From the NCBI RefSeq assembly GCF_900086585.1, contig NZ_FLKM01000008.1, positions 1,054,001 to 1,118,000 of the forward strand: a DNA stretch of 64,000 nucleotides. Reading direction: 5' to 3'. This DNA comes from Emergencia timonensis. Its GTDB lineage: Bacteria; Bacillota; Clostridia; Peptostreptococcales; Anaerovoracaceae. Both the position numbers and the translations under genes were made by a program. Of the stretch, positions 36,493-44,712 are shown piece after piece; positions within the stretch are counted from its first letter, which is position 1, and the number at the start of each line of letters is the position of its first letter. Below the pieces are notes generated by a model, which had not been told where the DNA came from, did not search any database, and saw only the letters and a list, made by a program, of their open reading frames with translations.

Positions 36493-37422
36493 TTGATATT
36501 CAACGTTCAAAAGTGTTCTATACATGACGGAGTTGGGCTGAGAACCATCGTATTCTTCAAGGGATGTCCCCTTAGATGCAAGTGGTGCGCCAATCCGGAA
36601 TCACAGTTATACACTCCGGAAATAATGGAGCATCCGCGAAAATGTGTCGGAGACGGGAACTGCGTTAGGGTTTGTCCTTCAAGTGCTATTTACCCCGCAG
36701 AGGAAGGCCTGCTAATCGATCGTGAAAAATGCAGAAAGTGTTTTAAGTGTACTGAGGTTTGTTATGCGTTAGCAAAGGAAGTTTGCGGAGAAGATAAGAC
36801 GGCAGAGGAATTGTTTAAGGAAGTCAACAAAGACCGGCATTTCTATCACCTCAAAGGTGGTGGAGCGACCTTTTCCGGAGGGGAACCTCTTACTCAGCCG
36901 GAGCTTCTGACAGAACTTGCCCAAAAGTGCAGGGCCAATCGAATCGGTACTACAATTGAGACATGTGGATATGGTGATTACGAAAAATTTAAGGGGGCAA
37001 TTCCTTACATTGACCATATCTTCTTCGATCTTAAGATGATGGATGGGGAAAAACACAGGGAACTTACTGGTGTGACAAACGAAGTAATATTGGATAACCT
37101 GAAAAAGATTAATTCCTTCGGTGTTCCAATCACAATCCGTACTCCTGTAGTTCCGGGCAGCAATGACGCAGTGGAAAATATTCAGGCCATAGCAGAATTC
37201 ATCAAGGATCTGAGCAGTGTAAAGGAATATGAACTTTTGCCCTATCACAATTTAGGTGAATCCAAGTATAAAGCCCTTGGAAGGAAGTACGAATTAGAAG
37301 AAGTTAACCCTCCCGAAGATGAGTTTATCAGAGAGCGGGTCAAAATTGCCAATAAAGTATTAAAACCGTGTGGAAAAGAATGTTTCTACACAAAGAAAAA
37401 TGCAAGGGAAGTTGTCTTGTAA
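36493..37422 (+). CDS. GRE activating enzyme with one missing FeS cysteine, module C
   Basis: A 309-residue radical SAM activase with a TTG start after GAGGAGAAAG. The SAM cluster motif CPLRCKWC and GGATFSGGEP are intact. In the first ferredoxin-like motif the second cysteine is aspartate (CVGDGNCVRVCP, against CIGCGACLKVCP at 16410). The second motif CRKCFKCTEVC is complete. One auxiliary 4Fe-4S cluster may therefore be absent, be a 3Fe form, or use the aspartate as a ligand. It precedes GRE4 and is also the nearest activase for GRE3. Confidence 0.9.
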   Translation: MIFNVQKCSIHDGVGLRTIVFFKGCPLRCKWCANPESQLYTPEIMEHPRKCVGDGNCVRVCPSSAIYPAEEGLLIDREKCRKCFKCTEVCYALAKEVCGEDKTAEELFKEVNKDRHFYHLKGGGATFSGGEPLTQPELLTELAQKCRANRIGTTIETCGYGDYEKFKGAIPYIDHIFFDLKMMDGEKHRELTGVTNEVILDNLKKINSFGVPITIRTPVVPGSNDAVENIQAIAEFIKDLSSVKEYELLPYHNLGESKYKALGRKYELEEVNPPEDEFIRERVKIANKVLKPCGKECFYTKKNAREVVL

Positions 37423-37467
37423 TGGATATGAGATAACACCATATAAAGGAAGCGAAAGGAGTAAAAA

Positions 37468-39822
37468 ATGTTATCGGAAAGAATTCAAAGATTAAGTAAT
37501 AAGGTGAGAAACACGCAGCCCACCATTGATCTTAACAGAGCAAGACTGTTTACAGAGTATTACAGTCATCCATCTATGGACAATTACATTTTAAGAAGGG
37601 CTAAGGCATTCCGCCACTACCTGCAGGAGAGAGAAATCTTTATTGATGAAGATTCCTGGTTGGCAGGACATCAGGGAGGTCAGTGGGAATCGGTTGTTAT
37701 GTTCCCAGAGTCAACAAAGTGGCTTCGCGACGACTTTGACACCTTAGATAAGAGACCTTCCGACCATTTCCAATTCAGAAGTGAAGAAGAGAAAAAAGAG
37801 CTCAGAGATATCGTTGAGATTTGGAAGGATCAGACAACCGGCGATTTTATGGACAGTCTTTTAGACGACAATATGAGACCTATGCTGGAACTGGGACTTA
37901 TGACCCATGGTATTTCACAGCAGTCAACCATGAATCATTCTCCTGATTATGATCATCTAATCAAGAGGGGATATCGCTACTACATTGATCAGTGCAAAAA
38001 GAATCTTGAAGAGCTTAGCGTCAATGATGTGGCTGATTTTGAAAAGAGAATTGCCTGGGAATCCATGATAATCGTTATGGAAGCAGTTATCGCATTCTCA
38101 CACAGGTATGCGGATTTAGCTGAAAAGCAGGCAGCAGCGTGCACGGATGAAAAGAGAAAGGCAGAACTGCTTATAATGGCAGACAACTGCAGATATGTTC
38201 CGGAAAATCCGCCTCGTACCTTCCTGGAAGCAGCACAGTTTGTATGGATTAACCACCTTGCTCAATCTCTGGAGGCAGCTGGCGGTGATCACTGCCTTGG
38301 CAGATTTGACCAATATATGTATGCATTCTGGCAGAAGGAAAAGGATGATCATTCTGAGCAGTATTTCCAGGACGTCATTCATGAACTGAAGCTGAAAGTA
38401 GCAGAAATGTGGAATGCACGTTGTTACAAGGAATCCGTAGCTGATCCCGGTAACCCGCTCTGGATGCACATCATCTTAGGTGGAGTAAAGGAAAACGGCA
38501 AGGATGCATGTAATGAAGTTACAAGGATTTTCTTAAGAGCAATGAGAGATCTGCAGACAGACGAGCCTTGCATTACTTTCCGTTATCATCCGAATATCGA
38601 TGAAGAAACTTTCCGTCTTGCAATTGAAGTTGCAAGAGATAACGGTGGACATCCGGCATTCTACAATGATACCACTGCGATTACATATCTTCTGAGCTTA
38701 GGATTCACGTTGAAGGAAGCACGTAACTGGGGTATTTGTGGATGTATCGAGCCCCACGTACTTGGAAAGACAGACTTCCAAAGTAATCCGGGATATTTCA
38801 ACCCAATCAAAATTTTAGATCTGACACTGCATAATGGTTTCAGCCCTGAGATCAACATGCAGATAGGTCCGAAGACCGGCGATCCGAGAGACTGGACCGA
38901 CATAGAGGATGTAAAGGCAGCATTTACGGAACAACTGGAATTCTTTATGGAACGTTTCGTATCCATGTATAACAGAACACTTGCCGCACATGCATATACC
39001 TTCCCTACAGTTCTCGGATCCTGTTTCTCGGTGGGATGTTTGGAAAAGGGTAAACTTCTTCAAAATAAGGGATCGGATCATCACTACTCTGCGATAGCAA
39101 TGGCTGGATTTGCAGATATGGTAGACTCTCTGGAAGCCATAGACAAGTGTGTATTCAGAGATAAAGCCATGTCCATGGATGAACTGATTCATCTCCTCGA
39201 CACAAACTTTGAAGGTGCAGAAGAGAAGAGGCAGATGCTGCTCAACAAGGCTCCAAAGTTCGGTAACGATATTGAAGAAGTGGACGAATATTCATACTGG
39301 GTAATAGATACATTGGATACTTGTATGAAACAATATCACGACGCACAAGGCGGACCGTTCACAGTATTGGTTGCAACACAGGCGTACAATGTAGAAATGG
39401 GTAAATGGGTTGGAGCAACTCCAAATGGCAGACTAGCTTTCACGCCCCTTGCTGATAATGTATCGCCGTCTGTAGGTATGGATACACACGGTCCAACTGC
39501 AGTTGTGAACTCATTGGCTTGTTGTGACGAACTCGTTCCGCAGAGCGGACTTCTGTTAAATCAGAGATTTGACCCTGCAGTTGTTGCCGGTGAAAAGGGA
39601 CTTGACATCATCGAAACTGTATTCCGTGCTCACTTCAATCAGAACGGATATCACATTCAGATTAACGTATTTGATGATGAAACATTGAGAGCCGCACAAA
39701 AAGATCCGGACAGCTACAGAAATATCCTGGTTCGTGTTGCAGGATACTCGGCTTATTTCGTAGATTTAAGTGAAGAGGTTCAGAATAACATCATCGAAAG
39801 AACTATTCAGACAGGGCTGTAA
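37468..39822 (+). CDS. Glycyl radical enzyme GRE4, hydroxyproline-type
   Basis: A 784-residue GRE very like GRE1. Cys426 and Glu428 lie in GCIEP, and Gly759 in RVAGYSAYF; the pocket segment HVLGKTDFQSNPGYFN is almost the same as in GRE1. Unlike modules A and B, no OrtAB follows. Instead come an SDR, an epimerase, an EamA transporter and an acyl-CoA dehydrogenase. It may open or dehydrate another proline-ring isomer, with AKP cleaved by OrtAB made elsewhere. Ribosome site GAAAGGAG. Confidence 0.78.
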   Translation: MLSERIQRLSNKVRNTQPTIDLNRARLFTEYYSHPSMDNYILRRAKAFRHYLQEREIFIDEDSWLAGHQGGQWESVVMFPESTKWLRDDFDTLDKRPSDHFQFRSEEEKKELRDIVEIWKDQTTGDFMDSLLDDNMRPMLELGLMTHGISQQSTMNHSPDYDHLIKRGYRYYIDQCKKNLEELSVNDVADFEKRIAWESMIIVMEAVIAFSHRYADLAEKQAAACTDEKRKAELLIMADNCRYVPENPPRTFLEAAQFVWINHLAQSLEAAGGDHCLGRFDQYMYAFWQKEKDDHSEQYFQDVIHELKLKVAEMWNARCYKESVADPGNPLWMHIILGGVKENGKDACNEVTRIFLRAMRDLQTDEPCITFRYHPNIDEETFRLAIEVARDNGGHPAFYNDTTAITYLLSLGFTLKEARNWGICGCIEPHVLGKTDFQSNPGYFNPIKILDLTLHNGFSPEINMQIGPKTGDPRDWTDIEDVKAAFTEQLEFFMERFVSMYNRTLAAHAYTFPTVLGSCFSVGCLEKGKLLQNKGSDHHYSAIAMAGFADMVDSLEAIDKCVFRDKAMSMDELIHLLDTNFEGAEEKRQMLLNKAPKFGNDIEEVDEYSYWVIDTLDTCMKQYHDAQGGPFTVLVATQAYNVEMGKWVGATPNGRLAFTPLADNVSPSVGMDTHGPTAVVNSLACCDELVPQSGLLLNQRFDPAVVAGEKGLDIIETVFRAHFNQNGYHIQINVFDDETLRAAQKDPDSYRNILVRVAGYSAYFVDLSEEVQNNIIERTIQTGL

Positions 39823-39835
39823 AACAATCAATCTT

Positions 39836-39890
39836 CATCATATCTGCGTGAGTTCATTTGTGTGCACACGCAGGTATGATGTTTTCTTAT
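39836..39890 (+). terminator. Terminator after GRE4
   Basis: CATCATATCTGCGTG pairs with CACACGCAGGTATGATG with small bulges, followed by TTTTCTT. The 3' side overlaps the MFS fragment described next. Confidence 0.65.
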
Positions 39891-40068
39891 CGGTTATGGC
39901 TCTGTTTTTCTTCAAGCACATGGTTATTCAAATGCATTTATAGGAATCATTATCGCTGCGGCAAATGTGCTGTCCGCTATAATACAAATTATAGCAGCGG
40001 ACATAGCCGACCGTTCAAAAAAAGTGAGCTTATTTGAAATTGCCACAAAGCAGGAAGGAAGTTTATAG
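39880..40068 (+). pseudogene. MFS transporter fragment (first two membrane helices)
   Basis: An open stretch of 62 codons without a good start reads GYGSVFLQAHGYSNAFIG, then IIIAAANVLSAIIQIIAADI and ADRSKKVSLFEI, then unrelated residues and TAG. Helix, loop and the ADRSKK motif match the N-terminal TM1-TM2 region of major facilitator transporters. All later helices are missing and the upstream frame is closed by TGA, so this is the relic of a deleted transporter between GRE4 and the SDR. Confidence 0.65.
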
Positions 40069-40079
40069 GAGGATTTAAT

Positions 40080-40823
40080 ATGTTACTTGAGAATAAAGCA
40101 ATATTAATTACTGGAGCAGCTACCGGAATCGGCAGAGAAACTGCGCTGCTCTTTGCAAAGGAAGGCGCTGATTTGGCGCTTCTGACAGGAAAAAACCAAA
40201 CCGCCCTTGAGAGGGTTGCGGAGGAAGTAGAGAAACTGGGAAGAAAGGTTTATTACGGTCTTGCTGATGTTGCCAATAAGGAGCAGGTTGAAGACTTTGT
40301 TAAAAAAAGTGTGGGACATTTAGGCAAGCTGGATGGTCTGGTTTGCTGTGCAGGCTTGTTTGAGCCGACTCCATTTTTGGAGGGTGACGAAGCTGTTTTG
40401 AAACGTGCCATTGACGTAAACATGCTGGGAGTATGGTACGTGACAAAAGCGGTGGCTCCTTATCTGATTGAACAAGGCGGGGGATCTATGGTGGCGATTA
40501 CATCTTCAGACGCATTTACGGGCTGCATTAACTATGCGCCATATTCCATGGCTAAAGCTGGTGTTGTAGGAATGTATCGCACTGTCGCACTGGAACTTGG
40601 TCCCCAAAATATCAGATGCAATATGATTGCACCGGGAATTACAGATACCGCCCTTGTACACGACAGAATTGTTGAAAGAAGAGACGTGTATCTGGATGGA
40701 GCTGCATTGAGAAGAATAGGCGAGCCAATTGATATTGCAAATGCATGCCTGTATCTTTCGTCAGATATGAGTCTGCAGCTTACAGGACAGGTTCTTCATA
40801 TCAATGGAGGATGCTATTTCTAA
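40080..40823 (+). CDS. Short-chain dehydrogenase/reductase (SDR)
   Basis: A 247-residue classical SDR. Cofactor motif TGAATGIGRE at the N-terminus, CCAG segment, catalytic serine in ITSSD and catalytic YSMAK. It oxidises or reduces a hydroxyl/keto group with NAD(P). Ribosome site AGGAGG. Its stop is 34 bp before the epimerase gene. In this setting it might interconvert 4-hydroxy and 4-keto forms of a proline-like compound, but FabG-type activity on other substrates is equally possible. Confidence 0.88.
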   Translation: MLLENKAILITGAATGIGRETALLFAKEGADLALLTGKNQTALERVAEEVEKLGRKVYYGLADVANKEQVEDFVKKSVGHLGKLDGLVCCAGLFEPTPFLEGDEAVLKRAIDVNMLGVWYVTKAVAPYLIEQGGGSMVAITSSDAFTGCINYAPYSMAKAGVVGMYRTVALELGPQNIRCNMIAPGITDTALVHDRIVERRDVYLDGAALRRIGEPIDIANACLYLSSDMSLQLTGQVLHINGGCYF

Positions 40824-40857
40824 AGAACAAGGGTATTTTAAGCAAAGAGGTAAAAAC

Positions 40858-41865
40858 ATGAGAGCAAAGAAAACAATCAGAACTATTGAGACACATACAC
40901 TGGGCATGTGCACTCGAAACGTTGTAAGCGGACTTCCTCCAATACCTGGAAAGACAATGGGGGAAAAGTTTCTGTATCTGAAGGAAAATTATGATTCTTT
41001 CAGAACTTTTGTCTGCTGGGAACCGAGAGGAAACTCCGATATGTCTGCAACAATATTTACAGAGCCATGCACTCCGGGGTGTGACATTGGTATCATTTAT
41101 TTTGAAGCAAGCGATTGGCTTCCAATGTGCGGACACGACACCATTGGTGCAACGGTAGCCTTAATAGAAGGCGGTCTTATTGAAGCAAAAGAGCCGATTA
41201 CAACAATCAAAATTGACACGCCTGCCGGTGTCGTGGAAGTTACGGCAGAGGTCAAGGATGGAAGCGTTACAAAGGTTTCCTTCCTAAATGCGCCTGCTAT
41301 GCCTTTACTTCGTGATGTGGTAGTTAAGACTGAGGAGTATGGAGATCTGAAGCTGGATATTTCGTGGGGCGGCAATGTATATGCCATTTTGCCGGCAGAG
41401 TCAGTTGGGATTCCAATGGAACCCTGCAATGCAGACGCCTTTATCACGGCGGCTAATATCATTGGTGCACGCTGTAATGAACAGCTGACAATCAAGCATC
41501 CAGAGTTGGATTTTGTAAACAAAGTAACCCATGTGGAATTCTATGGACCGCCAAAGAATGAAAAAGCAGACATTCAGAATTGCGTTATCGCACTTCCAAA
41601 GGTAGTAGACCGCTCACCATGCGGAACCGGAACATCGGCGAAAGCGGCGCTGTTATATGCAGAAGGAAAGTTAGGCGTGGGGGAAAGCTTTGTACACGAA
41701 AGCATCATAGGTTCTTTATTTGAATGTACGGTTGCTGAAGTATGTGATGTGAACGGTGTCCAGGCGATCAAACCCATTGTATCTGGAAACGCTGCTATCT
41801 GTGGTTTTGCCACGTGGATTCTGGATCCCAAAGATCCGTTCCCTGAAGGATTCCTTTTAATTTAA
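40858..41865 (+). CDS. Proline racemase-family hydroxyproline epimerase, module C
   Basis: A 335-residue third paralogue with both catalytic cysteines (MCGHD and DRSPCGTGTSAK). It differs from the other two in having CTRNVVSGLPPIPG near the N-terminus. Start at 40858 after AAGAGGT; the frame runs upstream into the SDR end without a ribosome site. Unlike the copies in modules A and B it lies in the same direction as its GRE. Confidence 0.88.
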   Translation: MRAKKTIRTIETHTLGMCTRNVVSGLPPIPGKTMGEKFLYLKENYDSFRTFVCWEPRGNSDMSATIFTEPCTPGCDIGIIYFEASDWLPMCGHDTIGATVALIEGGLIEAKEPITTIKIDTPAGVVEVTAEVKDGSVTKVSFLNAPAMPLLRDVVVKTEEYGDLKLDISWGGNVYAILPAESVGIPMEPCNADAFITAANIIGARCNEQLTIKHPELDFVNKVTHVEFYGPPKNEKADIQNCVIALPKVVDRSPCGTGTSAKAALLYAEGKLGVGESFVHESIIGSLFECTVAEVCDVNGVQAIKPIVSGNAAICGFATWILDPKDPFPEGFLLI

Positions 41866-41921
41866 TCGGAGGTGACATTATCTGCATTCACTGGCAAAGA
41901 GATAATGGATACAATTAAAAT

Positions 41922-42842
41922 ATGAAGAATAATTTTTTTACAAGACCTGTAGTTGTAGCTGTCCTTGCACTTTTCACCTGCGCATTGTGGGGAAGTGCTT
42001 TTCCGGCTATAAAAATAGGGTTTGCTTTGATGAATATAGAAACAGCGGGCAGCAAAGTTTTATATGCCGGATGCAGATTTATGGTGGCAGGTATAATGAC
42101 GTTAATTCTGGCCAGCATTATTGAAAAACGAATTGTAATTATTAAAAAAAGTTCTATACCGGCTATTTGCATTCAGGGGCTTATTCAGACGGCTCTGCAG
42201 TATTTTTTCTTTTACATAGGGTTGTCCCTTACTTCTGGAGCCAAGGCTTCCGTTATCAATGGGGCTAATACTTTCTTTTCTATCATTGCAGCCCATTTCC
42301 TGATAAAAGGAGAAAAAATAAACGGGAGAAAAATAGTGGGGTGTACCATAGGCTTTATTGGAATCATCGTTGTAAACATGAAAGACGGCAATTTGTTTGG
42401 AGATTTCAGCATTATTGGCGAAGGTCTGATAGTAGTGTGTACGGCCGCTTACGGCGTTGGCTCAGTGACTCTCAAAATTTTTTCGGACAAGGAATCGCCG
42501 GGAGCACTCTCGGCATATCAGCTTATTTTCGGTTCTTCGCTGCTGATTATAGCTGGCTTGCTGATGGGAGGAAGATTAGAAACCTTTAGCGGTCAAGCCG
42601 TTCTGCTGCTTTTTTACCTTTCTCTGCTTACTACTGTTTCTTTCTATTTGTGGGCTACCCTTCTCAAATACAATCCGGTAAGCAAGGTTACGGTATTTGG
42701 TCTCACGATTCCTATTTTTGGAGTGATGCTCTCGGCCATTACATTAGGGGAAGATGTGTTTAAGATTACCAATATTATAGCACTTTTACTGGTGTGTGTT
42801 GGGATTATAGTCGTTAATTATATACCTGAACATAAGAAATAA
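41922..42842 (+). CDS. EamA/DMT-family transporter
   Basis: A 306-residue protein with ten predicted helices in two EamA repeats; the first begins with the typical CALWGSAFPAIKIGF. Such proteins usually export or import amino acids or other small metabolites. The ribosome site is weak. It is 10 bp from the acyl-CoA dehydrogenase gene, which suggests coupled expression in module C. Confidence 0.9.
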   Translation: MKNNFFTRPVVVAVLALFTCALWGSAFPAIKIGFALMNIETAGSKVLYAGCRFMVAGIMTLILASIIEKRIVIIKKSSIPAICIQGLIQTALQYFFFYIGLSLTSGAKASVINGANTFFSIIAAHFLIKGEKINGRKIVGCTIGFIGIIVVNMKDGNLFGDFSIIGEGLIVVCTAAYGVGSVTLKIFSDKESPGALSAYQLIFGSSLLIIAGLLMGGRLETFSGQAVLLLFYLSLLTTVSFYLWATLLKYNPVSKVTVFGLTIPIFGVMLSAITLGEDVFKITNIIALLLVCVGIIVVNYIPEHKK

Positions 42843-42852
42843 GGAGGATATT

Positions 42853-43995
42853 ATGAATTTTGAATTAACACAAGAACAATTACTGCTTCAGAAGACTGCC
42901 CGTGAGTTTGCGCAGAACAAACTTCTGCCGGGCATTATAGAAAGAGATGAAACATCGGTTTTTCCTATGGATCTTTTTAAGGAATTTGGTAAAACAGGCG
43001 CATACGGTCTACCTTACCCTGAAGAATACGGCGGCACCGGCGGCAGCTACATGGACTACGTCCTTAGTGTTGAAGTGATTTCAAAGGTTGACGGCGCATT
43101 TGGTATTTCCTATTCGGTTAACACGTCACTTTACGGAGGCAGCATTATGAACTCCTCCGCATCAGATGATATCAAAAAGAAATTCCTTGCTCCCATCACT
43201 TACGGAGAAAAAGCCGGTTCTTTCGGTCTTACTGAACACAGTGCCGGATCTGATGCTGCAGGACAGACTACTGTTGCGGTGAAGAAAGGTGACAAATACA
43301 TAATCAACGGTTCCAAATGCTTTAACACCAACGGGCCCTTTGCGGATTTTACTGTAATCTATGCACTGACAGATCCTGCTTTAGGAACTAAGGGAATGTG
43401 CGCATTTGTAGTAGAGAAAGATACAGCGGGATTTAGTGTAGGAAGGATCGAGAACAAGATGGGCATCCGTACGTCACCTGTTTCAGAGCTTCATCTTGAA
43501 AACGTTGAAGTTCCAGAGGAACAGATGATTGCAAGACCAGGCGAAGGCTTTAAGCTGGCCATGAAAACCTTAGACGGAGGCAGAATCGGGGTAGCTGCAC
43601 AGGGGCTTGGAATAGCGGAAGGTGCTTTTGAGATTGCTCGCAGCTATATGATGGAAAGAGCCCAGTTCGGAAAGCCTATTGCAAAGCAACAGTACCTTGC
43701 ATTTAAGATGGCTGAACTCCAGACAAAGATTGAATCTGCCAGAATGATGGTTTACAGAGCAGCGTGGATGAAGGACAACGGAAAGCCTTATACAGTGCCT
43801 GCTGCCATGGCAAAGATGACATGTACCAATGTGGCAATGGAAGTCACAACCGAAGCAGTGCAGCTGCTTGGCGGAAACGGATACATGAAGGAATACCATG
43901 TTGAAAGAATGATGCGAGACGCTAAGATTACTCAGATTTACGAAGGCACAAATGAAATTCAGAAACTGGTAATCAGCGGGCAGCTGTTCCGTTAA
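42853..43995 (+). CDS. Acyl-CoA dehydrogenase
   Basis: A 380-residue FAD enzyme of the short-chain acyl-CoA dehydrogenase family. The signatures FGLTEHSAGSD and QLLGGNGYMKEYHVERMMRD, and the catalytic glutamate in IYEGTNEIQ, are all present. It oxidises an acyl-CoA at alpha-beta, or runs in reverse with electron-transfer flavoprotein; no etfAB genes are nearby. Ribosome site AAGGAGG. Its place in a hydroxyproline module suggests a CoA-linked step for a five-carbon product, but this is inference. Confidence 0.92.
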   Translation: MNFELTQEQLLLQKTAREFAQNKLLPGIIERDETSVFPMDLFKEFGKTGAYGLPYPEEYGGTGGSYMDYVLSVEVISKVDGAFGISYSVNTSLYGGSIMNSSASDDIKKKFLAPITYGEKAGSFGLTEHSAGSDAAGQTTVAVKKGDKYIINGSKCFNTNGPFADFTVIYALTDPALGTKGMCAFVVEKDTAGFSVGRIENKMGIRTSPVSELHLENVEVPEEQMIARPGEGFKLAMKTLDGGRIGVAAQGLGIAEGAFEIARSYMMERAQFGKPIAKQQYLAFKMAELQTKIESARMMVYRAAWMKDNGKPYTVPAAMAKMTCTNVAMEVTTEAVQLLGGNGYMKEYHVERMMRDAKITQIYEGTNEIQKLVISGQLFR

Positions 43996-44008
43996 CAAAA
44001 TAGCCAAC

Positions 44009-44525
44009 CTAAATTATCGTGTGGGTGCTGAATAAAAAAGGGGAGCATTTGAGGCTGAAATGACAGCTGAAAATGTTCCCTTTTGGTTGGGTTAATCTCT
44101 TGATTTGTTGTAAGAACCACGCTTTTTTCTGTCTCTCTTTTCACTTGCCAGCATCGGCGTCAGCGCATAGTAGATGTCCGGGGACAAAGCGAAGATAACA
44201 CGCTTCCTGAATCTTTGAAAGCTGCTAATGCCGTTGGATACTGCCAGATAAGTTTTTATCCTGCCGTTGATGTTTTCAGTGAATGAATTAGAAAGGTTTC
44301 TATCGCCGTAAGGACGTATGAAGGAGTTAGGGATTTCATTGCGCCAGGTGCAGAGAATGGCTGTGAATTCATCAAACTGTCTGATTTCTTCCTTCTTAAA
44401 CTTATCGATAAGAGCATTTATCCTGACAGCCGCTTCATCAGAAGCCAGTGCCATTTCTTCAGCAGATAGTATGCGTTGTGGATTTCATCGATACCGAGGC
44501 ATTCCGGAAGGCGCCTTGGAGGAAT
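44009..44525 (-). mobile_element. ISL3-family insertion sequence remnant, 3' part
   Basis: The terminal repeat CTAAATTATCGTGTGGGT is at 44009-44026. Minus-strand reading of 44454-44092 gives a transposase C-terminus (WRNEIPNSFIRPYGDRNLSN, then NGRIKTYLAVSNGISSFQRF). Upstream, in another frame, LPECLGIDEIH (the region of the first DDE aspartate) is joined directly to NAYYLLKKWHWLL, showing an internal deletion plus a frameshift. The 5' end is missing, so the copy is dead. Confidence 0.82.
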
Positions 44526-44580
44526 GGTGACATAGGAGTCAATGATAGGGAATGGCGGATTTGCAGATTGCTAGGAAATG

Positions 44581-44598
44581 TTGGTGTATTTTTTGCGT
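44581..44598 (+). promoter_or_regulatory. Sigma-54-type promoter upstream of the sigma-54 activator gene
   Basis: TTGGTGTATTTTTTGCGT, GG at 44583-44584 and GC at 44595-44596, correct offset, 115 bp before the start codon. TGGTGT instead of TGGCAC makes it somewhat weaker than the others. No other gene lies between it and the activator. Confidence 0.65.
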
Positions 44599-44712
44599 TA
44601 CTGATAAGAAACGGCAGTGCGGCATCAGGGATATTTTGGATATTGACAACGACCGTTACAACAAATAAGCTTTCAGTATGCGATAGGTTAAAAAGAAAAG
44701 GTGGGAAACATC

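Noticed and set aside
44553..44567. TGGCGG followed by TTGC before the truncated activator
   Set aside because: The two halves are too close for a -24/-12 promoter; the element at 44581 fits.
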